This document shows, piece by piece, positions 37,901 to 45,771 of a stretch of 64,000 nucleotides of DNA. Position numbers and translations under genes: made by a program. Each line of letters begins with the position of its first letter. Position 1 is the first letter of the stretch. Under the pieces are notes generated by a model. That model saw only the letters and a program-made list of their open reading frames with translations, did no database searches and was not told the DNA's origin. Source of the stretch: Paenibacillus silvae (lineage in GTDB: Bacteria > Bacillota > Bacilli > Paenibacillales > Paenibacillaceae); assembly GCF_014639235.1 (NCBI RefSeq), contig NZ_BMFU01000013.1:62564-126563 (forward strand), in the 5' to 3' direction.

Positions 37901-38278
37901 CTTCACGATGCTTCGGAGAAGCAGCTGACGCTCTTGATGAGACATCGAAACGATCTTGTCTTCAACAGGGTAACCTGAATCGGTAATCAATTCTGCGAGC
38001 ATCCAGGCCGCCCGGCCCCTGACCCTCGCTTTGCAATGTTTTAATGCATGTTTAACCGCTTGTGCATCCCGCACCGTGCCAGCACCGGTTAAGGCCAGAT
38101 GTGCTTCGTAAGCTGTTCCGCTGTCCAGCAATTCGACTAGCAGCACGGCATATTCTTCAGGGACTGGATGATCCAGGCCCAGCCGTGCCATTTTTTTCAT
38201 CCGATCCGAGTAGCCTAATGAATCCAGCTGCTGCAAGATTCGATCTTTCGTTAGTGGAGTGTGACTGTTCTTCTTCAT
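34904..38278 (-). CDS. Very long HEAT-repeat protein (1124 aa)
   Basis: I place the start at ATG 38278 (MKKNSHTPLT), 9-10 nt after AGGGGAG; the frame reaches 38308. The whole chain is alpha-helical with recurring HEAT-type pairs such as ARVRGRAAWMLAEL, EVHIVEAALHAFSL and ALPVLLNNVDGDRARVAM. No enzyme domain, signal peptide or membrane segment is visible. HEAT solenoids are protein-binding scaffolds; the partner is not evident from the neighbours, which are DUF4256 and a two-component pair. I do not recognise a more specific family. Confidence 0.85.
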   Translation of the reverse strand: MKKNSHTPLTKDRILQQLDSLGYSDRMKKMARLGLDHPVPEEYAVLLVELLDSGTAYEAHLALTGAGTVRDAQAVKHALKHCKARVRGRAAWMLAELITDSGYPVEDKIVSMSHQERQLLLRSIVKHNRQDWAERLLQIVLERWGAKEAAILLPMCSEETVRTRLPQLGYALRNWRLLSTRYPDQAAAYLNKVLSEASDSGKSGVWYLMSTAVEKLSVFRPGMILEYALKYGPKELIHPVIKEQLGILIQTSPERVFELLTREESRAYLLNNGVPAGVLKKRRWFTSAHWTALVKLLAAAPYQVAKVLDTLAPSSRGALFEAAYPEQERKLRMFPMSLLDVLPHQLRDQEAARMLHLRDAREDRGIMLELTAHRMIDAARETLELSVQASSADERAIAYARLIQSTALSRSGMGETLRFLTRVKNDQDPVRFTVMTELSSCPAPMFKGEHVDHLTILVDSVIEARDTSHGTRSATEKLAYSILREHAGESEHPLFQFALRAMRRMTMRDGQFMLYTRDWKGIPRAAIETLFDEIYAVGLEANKRESDYVVLRMADVFGEAIDHLPKLHQLLEELVKSKKAPAQAVRYWLAPYKTRDARVRELLDRDPTFISFYEVFAHLHRKRQEWLDPFISGKVLKGKHLTGKTIYLVPAYDGFYRWLPRQQQALASLLERVVQDNKRSFHERASAMRSLAGMPDYHSDQLEKQLQDPEVHIVEAALHAFSLTEEPEEALPVLLNNVDGDRARVAMYSIPKCARRVSPELLSSMLSKLLDREKLKITVRKEAIRLLGAYKSSESMPLLIREYEKPNQHKDVIIAIGHAARQCLDDERSWAMMSVMASSSDRDIARSLLNQYPAELPVEARLRYLQWITEIAGHNDPIVSMEAFQAMTRWGSVSAEIIADCAGGALIDLEDACRWQAALHAFVHVVQDGKVNDQVVYVIRQLAEAKIKEDWNAGSERDLPNRQRLLRLLERIVSLSAPVRNMLAPLYAAIIEALQPYDTLKFAVVPLHLAAIGWSQADLAVVRLNAVLEIMNAYPYVWDSVDQQVTRILLASKPYWEPEQLLGIVDKLKLRTDLASSYMELSLLKLAGEALFWNEDCRERLRAYRQHEHEAIRMRALDICTISE

Positions 38279-38432
38279 GAAGCTCTCTCTCCCCTCACAT
38301 GTTGACATTCCTTCTATATTAACCCTTCATACCCTGCATAAGTTTCATCTGAACACCAAAAATGCAAGGTTGCTGCCTCCATCTTCTTTTCCTCTGCTGT
38401 CCCATCATCTACCCCTTCCCCTTCCACAACGA

Positions 38433-39767
38433 TCACCGATCGGTATCACTTAGAATGACAGGCAGCTCAATCTGTAATGTGAATCTGTCATTTTGTTCTG
38501 ATGTGCTTAACGTTCCGTTATGCTGCTCCAGAATTTTTTTACAGCTGACCAGACCAATCTCGTTGCTGTCCTTCGTTTTGTCAACATGTCTGATCCGATT
38601 GGAAACGTTCATGTATAATATTTGCTGTTTCACATGCAGCTCGATATGGACAGGATGGGATGTATCTGCATACTTCTTTATATTAGAAAAAATATTATCA
38701 AACACACGACGAATCGCTACCAGATTCATTTCCAGCAAAAAAGGCTGTTCCCCATAATTCGGCTGAATCTGAACATCGATATCCTCGATCACCGCCAGCT
38801 GCTCATCCAGCAGCTGATCCAGCAGCTCCCGGCCCTCATAGATTTCAAAGTCCACATCCTCTTCCTCTGATGCAGAAGATACCGTAAAGTACTCAAACAG
38901 CTTGTCCGATAAAATTTTGATCTGATAAGCCTTCTCCCGGCTATTGTGGATGTATTGCAGCAGATCCTCCTGTGTCTTGTATTTGCCAAGCTCAATGATG
39001 TCCATATACCCCAGCAAAATGGTGAGTGGTGTGCGCAAATCATGAGAAATGGCCGTAATCAATTCCCGATTGGCTGTCCTCACTCTTTCCTCGCTGCCAA
39101 GCCGTTCCACGAAGGATTTCCGCATCTCATCAATACTCCAGGCGAGTGATGACAACTCATCTCTGCCGGATATGGTGATCTTGTAATCCAGGTTGCCGCC
39201 TTCCAGAATTTTAATCTCCCGCTCCAGCTTGCCTATATACGAGATTTTATGACTGATAAGCAGCAGAAAAGCGATAATAAAAGCAATGACGGCAGCGAAT
39301 ACACTCAAGATGAGAAGCAGGTTGTAATACTGATATTCATAAAAACCAACCAGATACACCTGTGCCGTCTGATCTGCAAACTGGACTGTAGTAATCGGTA
39401 TTTTGGATGGTAAAAACTGAGTCAGCAGCTCCTCATTAATCTCCGGGTCAGCTTCGGTATTGGAGGCGTAGATCAGCTTGTCTTTTACAAATATAAACAG
39501 CTTCAGGTAACGCTCCCCGCTAATCCATCTGGATAGTTCCTCATGATCCTGTGTAGACAACTGCTCACTGCTTACAAGAGCCTGGAAGCGTTCCAGCGCA
39601 TCCTCCTGCCTGTTCTCGACAAAGGTAGATTTACTCAGATAACTGTCCAGCGCCGTCTCTCCCGCTACTTGAAAAACAATGGATACCCCTGCTGCAACAA
39701 GCAGCGAGATAATAATGGCAAGCACCATCTTGAGCTTCAGCTGTTTGCCCATCAGAAATCTATTCAA
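38433..39767 (-). CDS. Membrane sensor histidine kinase (EnvZ-type)
   Basis: Of 444 residues: membrane segment 13-33, an extracellular sensor of about 110 residues, membrane segment 148-171, HAMP (about 172-225, with a conserved ELSSLAWSIDEM), HisKA with His242 in SHDLRTPLT, and an HATPase domain (NIFSNIKKYAD for the N-box, then EIGLVSCKKIL in the G-box region, which is less canonical). The start is a TTG (39767) overlapping the regulator stop, 7 nt after GGGAAGGGG; an in-frame ATG at 39752 is an alternative. Together with the regulator it resembles VanS/VanR-like pairs, and the divergent VTT-domain membrane protein is a plausible target. Confidence 0.9.
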   Translation of the reverse strand: MNRFLMGKQLKLKMVLAIIISLLVAAGVSIVFQVAGETALDSYLSKSTFVENRQEDALERFQALVSSEQLSTQDHEELSRWISGERYLKLFIFVKDKLIYASNTEADPEINEELLTQFLPSKIPITTVQFADQTAQVYLVGFYEYQYYNLLLILSVFAAVIAFIIAFLLLISHKISYIGKLEREIKILEGGNLDYKITISGRDELSSLAWSIDEMRKSFVERLGSEERVRTANRELITAISHDLRTPLTILLGYMDIIELGKYKTQEDLLQYIHNSREKAYQIKILSDKLFEYFTVSSASEEEDVDFEIYEGRELLDQLLDEQLAVIEDIDVQIQPNYGEQPFLLEMNLVAIRRVFDNIFSNIKKYADTSHPVHIELHVKQQILYMNVSNRIRHVDKTKDSNEIGLVSCKKILEQHNGTLSTSEQNDRFTLQIELPVILSDTDR

Positions 39768-40458
39768 TTTTGTACCCCTTCCCCCAGACGGTCTTCACAT
39801 ATTTCGGATGCTGCGGGTCGTCTTCCAGCTTGTTTCTCAGGTTACGGATATGGACCATGACGGTGTTATTACAGGTATAAAAATAAGGCTGTCGCCAGAC
39901 ACTCTCATATATATTTTCGGCTGAAAATACCTTTCTTCGTTTCGATGCCAGCAGCATCAAAATCTGATATTCAATATCGGTGAGCGAGATTTCCTTCTCC
40001 CCGATGTATACTGATTTGGAATCCTGATGAATCTTCAGATCCTTCACCACGATGTGGTCCGTCTCTTCAATTTTCTCCTTGCCCCGGTAGACGTAATAGC
40101 GGCGCAGCAGCGCTTTGACCCTTGCAACAAGCTCGGTATAGGAGAACGGTTTGGACAGAAAGTCATCGCTCCCCGACGAGAAGGCTAGTTGTTTATCCGA
40201 ATCCTGTGTTTTCGCTGTAAGAAACAGGATAGGTGCACTCGTTTTTTCACGAATCTCGAGACATGCCTTCAAGCCTGACTTGTTGGGCATCATCATATCC
40301 AGAATAATGAGGTCCGTCTCTTCCGTTACTTTATCCACTGCATCTTGGCCGTCCACGGCTTCGATGACTTCATAATTTTCACTTTCCAACAAAATCCTGA
40401 CGATCTCGCGTATTTCACTATTGTCGTCCGCAATCAGAATCTGCTTGCTGTTATTCAT
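39760..40458 (-). CDS. OmpR-family response regulator
   Basis: I start at ATG 40458 (MNNSKQILIADD), 7 nt after GGAGGG; the frame extends 19 codons upstream without a ribosome site. The 232 residues form a receiver (phospho-acceptor Asp54 in ILDMMMP, Lys in LSKPF) and a winged-helix DNA-binding domain (about 130-232, ending VRNLRNKL...VWGKGYKIE type segments). The stop overlaps the start of its kinase. It is divergent from the VTT-domain gene across a 160-bp intergenic region. Confidence 0.93.
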   Translation of the reverse strand: MNNSKQILIADDNSEIREIVRILLESENYEVIEAVDGQDAVDKVTEETDLIILDMMMPNKSGLKACLEIREKTSAPILFLTAKTQDSDKQLAFSSGSDDFLSKPFSYTELVARVKALLRRYYVYRGKEKIEETDHIVVKDLKIHQDSKSVYIGEKEISLTDIEYQILMLLASKRRKVFSAENIYESVWRQPYFYTCNNTVMVHIRNLRNKLEDDPQHPKYVKTVWGKGYKIE

Positions 40459-40618
40459 CGAAATCCCTCCGTCCACTATCAGTATAGTCCGCGATTTCCT
40501 CCAGAGCCAGCACATCCAACCCGGCTTAAGAATTCTTCAGAAGTTCTGTGGGCTAATCTTCATGTTTTCGATTTATACTGTAAGTAATCAAGGTTATTAA
40601 ACAAAGGGAGTCGTATCT

Positions 40619-41446
40619 ATGAAGCAATATTCGAAACATGGCGTGCTCAAAATACTGCTGGGTCTGTTCGCTGCCTTGGCGATAGGTCTGCTCATCTATT
40701 ACGCTTCTGACATCATCAAAATCATGTCGTCGATGGACAACTTCAGAGCGTATATTCATTCCACCGGACACTGGGGACCGGTCATGTTCATCCTGTTCCA
40801 GATTCTTCAGATCGTCGTTGCACCGATTCCAGGAGAGATTGTACAGATTGCCGGGGGATATATCTACGGTTCCGCACTTGGCTCCTTCTATACAACCGTC
40901 GGTCTGATCCTGGGTTCAGCCATCGCCTTCTATTTCACCCGGTTCATCGGCCGTGATTTCGTATCCCGCCTGCTTCAGAAACAGAATATGAAATGGATCT
41001 CGTTTATGCAGGACGAGCGCAAGTTTACTGCCTTTTTGTTTATCTTTTTTGTGGTTCCGGGGTTACCCAAGGATATGCTGGTATTTGTAGCCGCGCTGAC
41101 CTCCATTAGCTCCTTGCGTTTCTTCATCATACTGCTGGTGGCGAGACTGCCATGGATTATCGCATCAGCTGCGTTAGGCTCGACCATTCAAACACAGCAG
41201 TACACTATTGCGATCATCATATCCGTTATTGCTGTTATCGGTTTTGTACTCGGCTATATCTACAAAGACAAGCTAGTGAACCTGTTCTCCAAAGCGGAGC
41301 AGGCGAATGAGACTCCAAAGCTGGATAAGACTATTCACACATTTGAGATAAAAGAAACTAATAAGGTCTTAAACGCTGTCAAAGCCAAAGCCGCTCCTGC
41401 CCTGACCAAGCCGCAAGATATGGCCGCCGTCAAAAATAAAGGATAA
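40619..41446 (+). CDS. TVP38/TMEM64 (VTT/DedA-like) membrane protein
   Basis: The 275-residue protein has a cytoplasmic N-terminus, a first membrane span (about 10-30), and the VTT domain (about 50-220) with IVVAPIPGEIVQIAGGYIYG (in parts), an F-x-x-R-x-x-GRDFVSRLL loop, and the FFVVPGLPKDML re-entrant motif. VTT proteins act as lipid scramblases or undecaprenyl-phosphate flippases. About 55 charged residues follow as a cytoplasmic tail. GGGAG precedes the ATG. It is divergent from an OmpR/EnvZ-type pair, suggesting envelope-stress control. Confidence 0.9.
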   Translation: MKQYSKHGVLKILLGLFAALAIGLLIYYASDIIKIMSSMDNFRAYIHSTGHWGPVMFILFQILQIVVAPIPGEIVQIAGGYIYGSALGSFYTTVGLILGSAIAFYFTRFIGRDFVSRLLQKQNMKWISFMQDERKFTAFLFIFFVVPGLPKDMLVFVAALTSISSLRFFIILLVARLPWIIASAALGSTIQTQQYTIAIIISVIAVIGFVLGYIYKDKLVNLFSKAEQANETPKLDKTIHTFEIKETNKVLNAVKAKAAPALTKPQDMAAVKNKG

Positions 41447-41504
41447 TACGAAGCAGTGATTCATTATTTCTGTATTATATACAACTTAACTGGAGGATTT
41501 ATTT

Positions 41505-42059
41505 ATGCACCCCATTGAAACCAATCGATTGATCCTGCGCAATTTCACCGCCACGGATGCTGCCGGACTACTGGAGTATACAGCTAACCCACGCGTGAAT
41601 TGTTTTATGGATCATCAGATGACAACACTTGAGCAAGCCGTAGTTGAAGTCGAGAAACGCAGCAATGACGATTCCCATATCGCGGTCTGCCTGAAAGACA
41701 GCAATGAACTGATTGGTGAGCTGTTCGGCATGAAGGAAGAGAAGGATTCGGATACGTACAGTATTGGCTGGAATTTCAACGGAAGATATGAAGGAAAAGG
41801 TTATGCCAGCGAGAGCGCGGGTGCATTCATCGAACATCTCTTCACGGAGCAGGGCATACGCAGACTGTACGCCTATGTGGAGGACGATAACTTCCGTTCC
41901 CAGAAGCTGTGTGAGAAGCTGGGCATGCGCCGGGAAGGTCTGTTTCTGGAGTTCATTTCGTTTGTCAAAAACGAGGATGGCACCCCGAAATACGAGAACA
42001 CCTACCAATATGCTTTATTAAAAAAAGAATGGCTTACGCAGCAGGAAGCTCGGAAGTAA
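41505..42059 (+). CDS. GNAT acetyltransferase, RimJ/RimL-like
   Basis: The 184 residues follow the RimJ/RimL pattern: ETNRLILRNFTATDA at the start, IGWNFNGRYEGKGYASESAGAF for the acetyl-CoA loop, and LYAYVEDDNFRSQKLCEKLGMRREG near the end (in parts). These enzymes acetylate protein N-termini or small amines; the substrate here is unknown. GGAGG lies upstream of the ATG. It follows the VTT gene by 58 nt and may share its transcript. Confidence 0.9.
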   Translation: MHPIETNRLILRNFTATDAAGLLEYTANPRVNCFMDHQMTTLEQAVVEVEKRSNDDSHIAVCLKDSNELIGELFGMKEEKDSDTYSIGWNFNGRYEGKGYASESAGAFIEHLFTEQGIRRLYAYVEDDNFRSQKLCEKLGMRREGLFLEFISFVKNEDGTPKYENTYQYALLKKEWLTQQEARK

Positions 42060-42137
42060 CCGAAGTAAACCAGCTAACGCAGCCATGGGCCCTATATGCA
42101 TATGCTGCATGATGCACCGAAACGGCTCACCATAAAT

Positions 42138-42181
42138 ATGGCGGCTTCTCCCCGGATGTATTCCGAAGGATAAGCCGCCAT
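42138..42181. terminator. Hairpin between convergent acetyltransferase and MetE-like genes
   Basis: ATGGCGGCTT pairs perfectly with AAGCCGCCAT around a 24-nt loop that can fold further (CCGGA/TCCGG-like). The T content after it (TTGTTGCTTTT) is moderate. Confidence 0.6.
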
Positions 42182-42235
42182 TGTTGCTTTTATAGATGTA
42201 TAGAAAGGTGGTGCAAGACACAGAATCTGTTCAGC

Positions 42236-43402
42236 TTAGATCGCATTTCCCCAGTATTGCTTTGCAATCTGCTGACCCTGATGAATTTTTGCCCACTGCT
42301 GCGCTTCACTCAGCTCATTCCCGCCGTCACAGGAGGCAAAGCCGCACTGGTGAGAGAGCAAAAGTCTGTCCTTGTCGATAATTTTGGATGCCTCATCCAG
42401 CAAACGGACAACGCGCTCCTCATCGTCAAGTGTACTTGTCTTGGAGGACAGCAGGCCGAGAACAATCTCCGTATCCGGTCGATCCTTGAACACTTCCAGC
42501 GCTTCGATGGAACCTGCACGATCATCATCCCACTCCAGGAAGAAGCGGTCATACTTCAGCTGTTTCAGGAACAGATTCGCAATCTTCGCATATGATCCAC
42601 CGCCCATGTTGCGGGAATCATAATTGCCGCGGCAGTTATGTGTCCACATTTTCAGACCCAGGCTGTGACCGTAGTCAATAATCATGTTGTTAATGTCAAT
42701 AAACTCTGTAGCGAGCCCTTGTACTTCCTCCTGATTAATATGCTCCCCGGTGAACGGCGAGTTCGGATTGTCGTCGGCAAACAGCTCCCACAGGCAGTCG
42801 TCCATCTGCAGAATCGTACCGCCCGCAGCTGCAAATTCCTGCACAAATTCCTTATACGCGCTGACCAGACCTGCTTTGAGCTCCTGTGTATTCTGGTACA
42901 CCGCATCCTTGCCTCCGATGTTATCCGACCAGGATAATTCTCCGAAAATATGCGATGGTGAAGGAATGCAGAGCTTGGTCTGCTGGTCGCCGGCTTTCTC
43001 CTGCAGCTGTTTGAACAATTGAATAAAATGATGATTTTTCCCGCTCAACTGGCCCGTAATGCGCAGTCCGATATCCTTGCGAGTTTCATATTTTGAAGTG
43101 CCGTCCACATCTCTGAAAAAGTAACCATGATCCGCGATATAACGCTCCACCCCATCAAAACCCCAGACAAAGTCGAGATGCCACATCGATTTGGAGAATT
43201 CGCCATCCGTAATGACGGTCAGCTTGTTCTCAATCTCTTTCTGTACAACCTGATCAATGGCTTTGCTCTCACATTGCTGGTACCCTTCAAAGTTTGCATA
43301 GAATGGATACTGGATGTCATCCCGATGCTCAATCTGTGTTTTATATGTCAACAGCTCTTCTGGCCGCAATAAACTTCCTACAATCTGAAACTTGTCTGTC
43401 AT
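42236..43402 (-). CDS. MetE C-terminal-like methyltransferase (YxjG/YxjH type)
   Basis: At 388 residues this is half the length of full MetE and corresponds to its catalytic half only. Motifs include VITDGEFSKSMWHLDF, ILQMDDCLWE, the zinc ligands in MWTHNCRGN and in LSHQCGFAS, and FFLEWDDDRAGS. Such proteins move a methyl group to a thiol using a zinc site, often in methionine salvage or with an unidentified methyl donor. No S-box or T-box riboswitch is visible in the 98 nt upstream. It stands alone. Confidence 0.9.
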   Translation of the reverse strand: MTDKFQIVGSLLRPEELLTYKTQIEHRDDIQYPFYANFEGYQQCESKAIDQVVQKEIENKLTVITDGEFSKSMWHLDFVWGFDGVERYIADHGYFFRDVDGTSKYETRKDIGLRITGQLSGKNHHFIQLFKQLQEKAGDQQTKLCIPSPSHIFGELSWSDNIGGKDAVYQNTQELKAGLVSAYKEFVQEFAAAGGTILQMDDCLWELFADDNPNSPFTGEHINQEEVQGLATEFIDINNMIIDYGHSLGLKMWTHNCRGNYDSRNMGGGSYAKIANLFLKQLKYDRFFLEWDDDRAGSIEALEVFKDRPDTEIVLGLLSSKTSTLDDEERVVRLLDEASKIIDKDRLLLSHQCGFASCDGGNELSEAQQWAKIHQGQQIAKQYWGNAI

Positions 43403-43500
43403 AAAAATAACCCCCTCGTTTGTATATGTTCATCATATCATGCAGAGCGGGGTTAGAAGAGATACCAAAAAAGTATGACTGGTTATAGCTTTAGGCTATA

Positions 43501-44706
43501 TCAATATGCTTCCATTACTACCGTTTCACAGCTGTTAAATAACGAGAATCGCTTGAAGCAATCGTTCACTCGTGCTTCAAGCTGCTTGGTTAATTGCACA
43601 TCTTTCTCGTACCAGACATGTTTCACAACAAGCTTGCTGGCTTTACGCTCCACAACAATCTCGGCCCTACCGATAAAGCGATCCCCATACAATAAAGGCA
43701 GCACGTAATAACCAAATTTTCGTTTGAGTGCGGGCGTGTAGATCTCCCATTTATAATCATAGTCAAACAATGCATTTATGAGTTTTCTGTCCCACATTAG
43801 ATTATCCAGCGGAGCAATCAGCTCGCAGCGCATAGGGAATTCCTGATTTTGCAGTATCGTGTCGATCCAGGTTATGTCTTCCGCCCTGCAATATAAGGTC
43901 TCCTTCATCTGCTCTACCTTGACCTCGATAATCCGTTCTTCCTGCAATAGTTCATGGAACACGTTGTTGCGCTGCTCCGATTTTAGTCCCCATATATGAA
44001 GCCAGGCATCCGATGCACGATTCCACAGCAGGCCTACAGCACCAATTCGGCGCAACACCCTCCACTTGTGATGCTGCAATTCGTTCAACAGCGGTTCAGG
44101 GGCATGCAGCAGATCAGACTGTATATGTTTCTCGGCCACATCATAATACTTGCGTGTTCCCTTTTTATGATGTATAACCAGCTCGCCTGTCGAGTACATC
44201 TGCTCCAGCACGGCTCGTGATATGTTGTTTCCACTACTCCAGTGGATGGCTGAGCTCCAGGTAAAATCTCCATTCAGCTGTAAAACATTCAAATCATTCG
44301 AGCTTACAGGACCTTGATGCTGTATATAATTCCTTACTTGTGTAGTTAGTGCCTCCATCTCGGGATACTTCATGGCATGCTGCCTGGCAGCTTGTCTGTA
44401 TCGTTCGAAAAAAGGCCAGTCCTCCACGGGCATGATCGCCAGATTTTTGTCAGGATAATCAACCAGCAATCGATCCTGATACAACAACTCGTCGAGCATG
44501 CTTTTGCTAAACCCACTGATTCGTGACTGGAGCACCAGTTCGGCGTTTTTCCCACAGACATCGATCGGATCATATTGAATGCAGCCAACTTGCCGCACAA
44601 AGTCCATAATGCCTGCCTTTCCGATAAACCGATGTTCCCCCAACAACCCATGCTTCAACAGCAAAAACTGCCTTGCCTGCCGTTTGGTTAATCGTACCAT
44701 GAACAT
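43501..44706 (-). CDS. YcaQ/HTH_42-type winged-helix protein (putative DNA glycosylase)
   Basis: The ATG at 44706 is 5 nt from AAGGAG; the reading frame also has a GTG inside that site. The 401 residues carry the YcaQ hallmarks: RQARQFLLLKHGL at the N-terminus, GCIQYDPIDVCGKNAELVL, the HWSSGNNISR segment near the middle, and LIAPLDNLMWDRKL...LFDYDYKWEIY (in parts) near the end. Characterised relatives (AlkX/AlkZ) unhook DNA interstrand cross-links or excise alkylated bases. The exact QxQ/QxD catalytic motif cannot be assigned confidently by eye. It stands alone. Confidence 0.87.
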   Translation of the reverse strand: MFMVRLTKRQARQFLLLKHGLLGEHRFIGKAGIMDFVRQVGCIQYDPIDVCGKNAELVLQSRISGFSKSMLDELLYQDRLLVDYPDKNLAIMPVEDWPFFERYRQAARQHAMKYPEMEALTTQVRNYIQHQGPVSSNDLNVLQLNGDFTWSSAIHWSSGNNISRAVLEQMYSTGELVIHHKKGTRKYYDVAEKHIQSDLLHAPEPLLNELQHHKWRVLRRIGAVGLLWNRASDAWLHIWGLKSEQRNNVFHELLQEERIIEVKVEQMKETLYCRAEDITWIDTILQNQEFPMRCELIAPLDNLMWDRKLINALFDYDYKWEIYTPALKRKFGYYVLPLLYGDRFIGRAEIVVERKASKLVVKHVWYEKDVQLTKQLEARVNDCFKRFSLFNSCETVVMEAY

Positions 44707-44845
44707 GTTCACTCCTTAACAAGTTCAACCCCATTAATCTACGGATATGTATTAAACACAAAAAACAAAACGTATGTTCTTATTATATTGTAACATGAAT
44801 CTTGCCTTAATTGCCATTATCGTGCACCTAAGGAAATATGTATTA

Positions 44846-44854
44846 TGGTATACT
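44846..44854 (+). promoter_or_regulatory. Extended -10 promoter of the small toxin gene
   Basis: TG-G-TATACT at 44846-44854 is an extended -10 element, with no good -35 box. It lies 65 nt upstream of the toxin GTG in the 200-bp gap between the YcaQ-like gene and the toxin. Confidence 0.45.
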
Positions 44855-44918
44855 TGCATAGCAATGGAAAGGCTGATATGGGCTGTCGGCTAATCTCCCG
44901 GAAGGGAGGTGATGCCTT

Positions 44919-44999
44919 GTGACAGTATTTGAAGCGATGATGCTGATGCTAACCTTTGATTTGCTAGTTGCAGCGCTGCTGTCCGATAAACACAAGTAG
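44919..44999 (+). CDS. Holin-like small membrane toxin (26 aa), candidate type I toxin
   Basis: A GTG follows a near-perfect ribosome site, GGAGGTGAT, by 5 nt and opens a 26-residue frame: TVFEAMMLMLTFDLLVAAL, then LSDKHK. This closely resembles the putative holin-like toxin peptides of Bacillales (TVFEAL-type start, single Leu/Met-rich membrane span, short basic tail), many of which belong to type I toxin-antitoxin pairs. The stop codon sits inside a stable stem (44995-45031). Such peptides insert into the membrane and depolarise it when unregulated. It is shorter than ordinary gene-calling cut-offs. The neighbours (YcaQ-like, SF0329) show no link. Confidence 0.75.
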   Translation: MTVFEAMMLMLTFDLLVAALLSDKHK

Positions 45000-45031
45000 A
45001 CCGCCCACCCACGCAAAGGTTGCGGTCTACT
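44995..45031. terminator. Hairpin overlapping toxin stop codon
   Basis: AGTAGACCGC (44995-45004) pairs with GCGGTCTACT (45022-45031), a perfect 10-bp stem. There is no T run on either side, so it may serve transcript stability or antisense pairing as much as termination. Confidence 0.5.
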
Positions 45032-45051
45032 TGGTCGTGTATCCTCTTGTT

Positions 45052-45060
45052 AGCATAACA
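45052..45060 (-). promoter_or_regulatory. Candidate antisense-RNA promoter facing the toxin
   Basis: On the minus strand TG-T-TATGCT (45060-45052) is an extended -10 box without a clear -35. A transcript from about 45045 would run antisense across the 3' hairpin and the toxin frame, as in type I systems. Weak evidence from sequence alone. Confidence 0.3.
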
Positions 45061-45075
45061 TGAGCAATTCAAATT

Positions 45076-45645
45076 TCACACCGTTCTGCGGCGTAGTTCA
45101 TAAAAATACTGCACAGCAGAATGCTTCATTTTAATCGACTCCGACATGTTCAGAATACGCTTTTTGCCCACTCGCCTGTCAATCAGCGCCAAAATATTGA
45201 GCAGAATATCATTACTCTCCAGATTGTCCTCAATTGAAGTCCCTAGAAACGTAGTTGCTGTTGTAGTAAAGTTAGATTTGCTTAACGCCGTTTGAGCTGC
45301 TAAAAGCTCTTTGGCATGAGATGTGCTTTTTCGGCCTCGCACCATAATCTCAAGCCGCTCCTCAGGCACAGCCCCTTTGGTTTCCTTGCGAATTGCTTCA
45401 ATCTCTTCAGGACTAACAGCAATGACAATGTTCGGATCGTTTTTGATCTCCTGATCGGTCTGGTACCAACGGATAGGTGTTGTCGTATCCGCCATATTAA
45501 GGATGTTCTTCTGATCTACAGTCAGGTAACAGCTCCCTGATTTATCCGGTGAAAAGCGATAGCTGGTCGCCCGGTACGCTACCGTTCCAGCCAGTGCGGG
45601 ACTAAGAAAACTGTCTAATTGTTGTTTTAATTTACTCCAGGACAT
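45076..45645 (-). CDS. SF0329-family protein
   Basis: The 189-residue protein begins MSWSKLKQQLDSFLSPALAG and carries VAYRATSYRFSPDKSGSCYL, IRWYQTDQEIKNDP and a C-terminal RRVGKKRILNMSESIKMKH block, which I recognise as the SF0329 family found across many bacteria. No function is known and no catalytic motif stands out. It is read after the dihydrouridine synthase terminator, and a perfect palindrome TCGTTCGAACGA lies 25 nt upstream of its start. Confidence 0.75.
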   Translation of the reverse strand: MSWSKLKQQLDSFLSPALAGTVAYRATSYRFSPDKSGSCYLTVDQKNILNMADTTTPIRWYQTDQEIKNDPNIVIAVSPEEIEAIRKETKGAVPEERLEIMVRGRKSTSHAKELLAAQTALSKSNFTTTATTFLGTSIEDNLESNDILLNILALIDRRVGKKRILNMSESIKMKHSAVQYFYELRRRTV

Positions 45646-45705
45646 CTAATTCACCTGCTTTTTCTATTTTTCGTTCGAACGATCAAGGCCCCTCTTAAAA
45701 GAAAA

Positions 45706-45726
45706 ACATAGCCGCGCAGGCTATGT
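45706..45726 (-). terminator. Terminator of dihydrouridine synthase gene
   Basis: ACATAGCC pairs perfectly with GGCTATGT around a 5-nt loop, and on the minus strand TTTTTCTTTT follows directly. Confidence 0.88.
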
Positions 45727-45771
45727 CTCTCTAACCTAAATCATCATTCTTCTGAATTTCCGGTAACTAAG

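Noticed and set aside
43403..43500. S-box or T-box riboswitch before the MetE-like gene
   Set aside because: The intergenic stretch is under 100 nt and no conserved core or terminator/antiterminator pair is visible.
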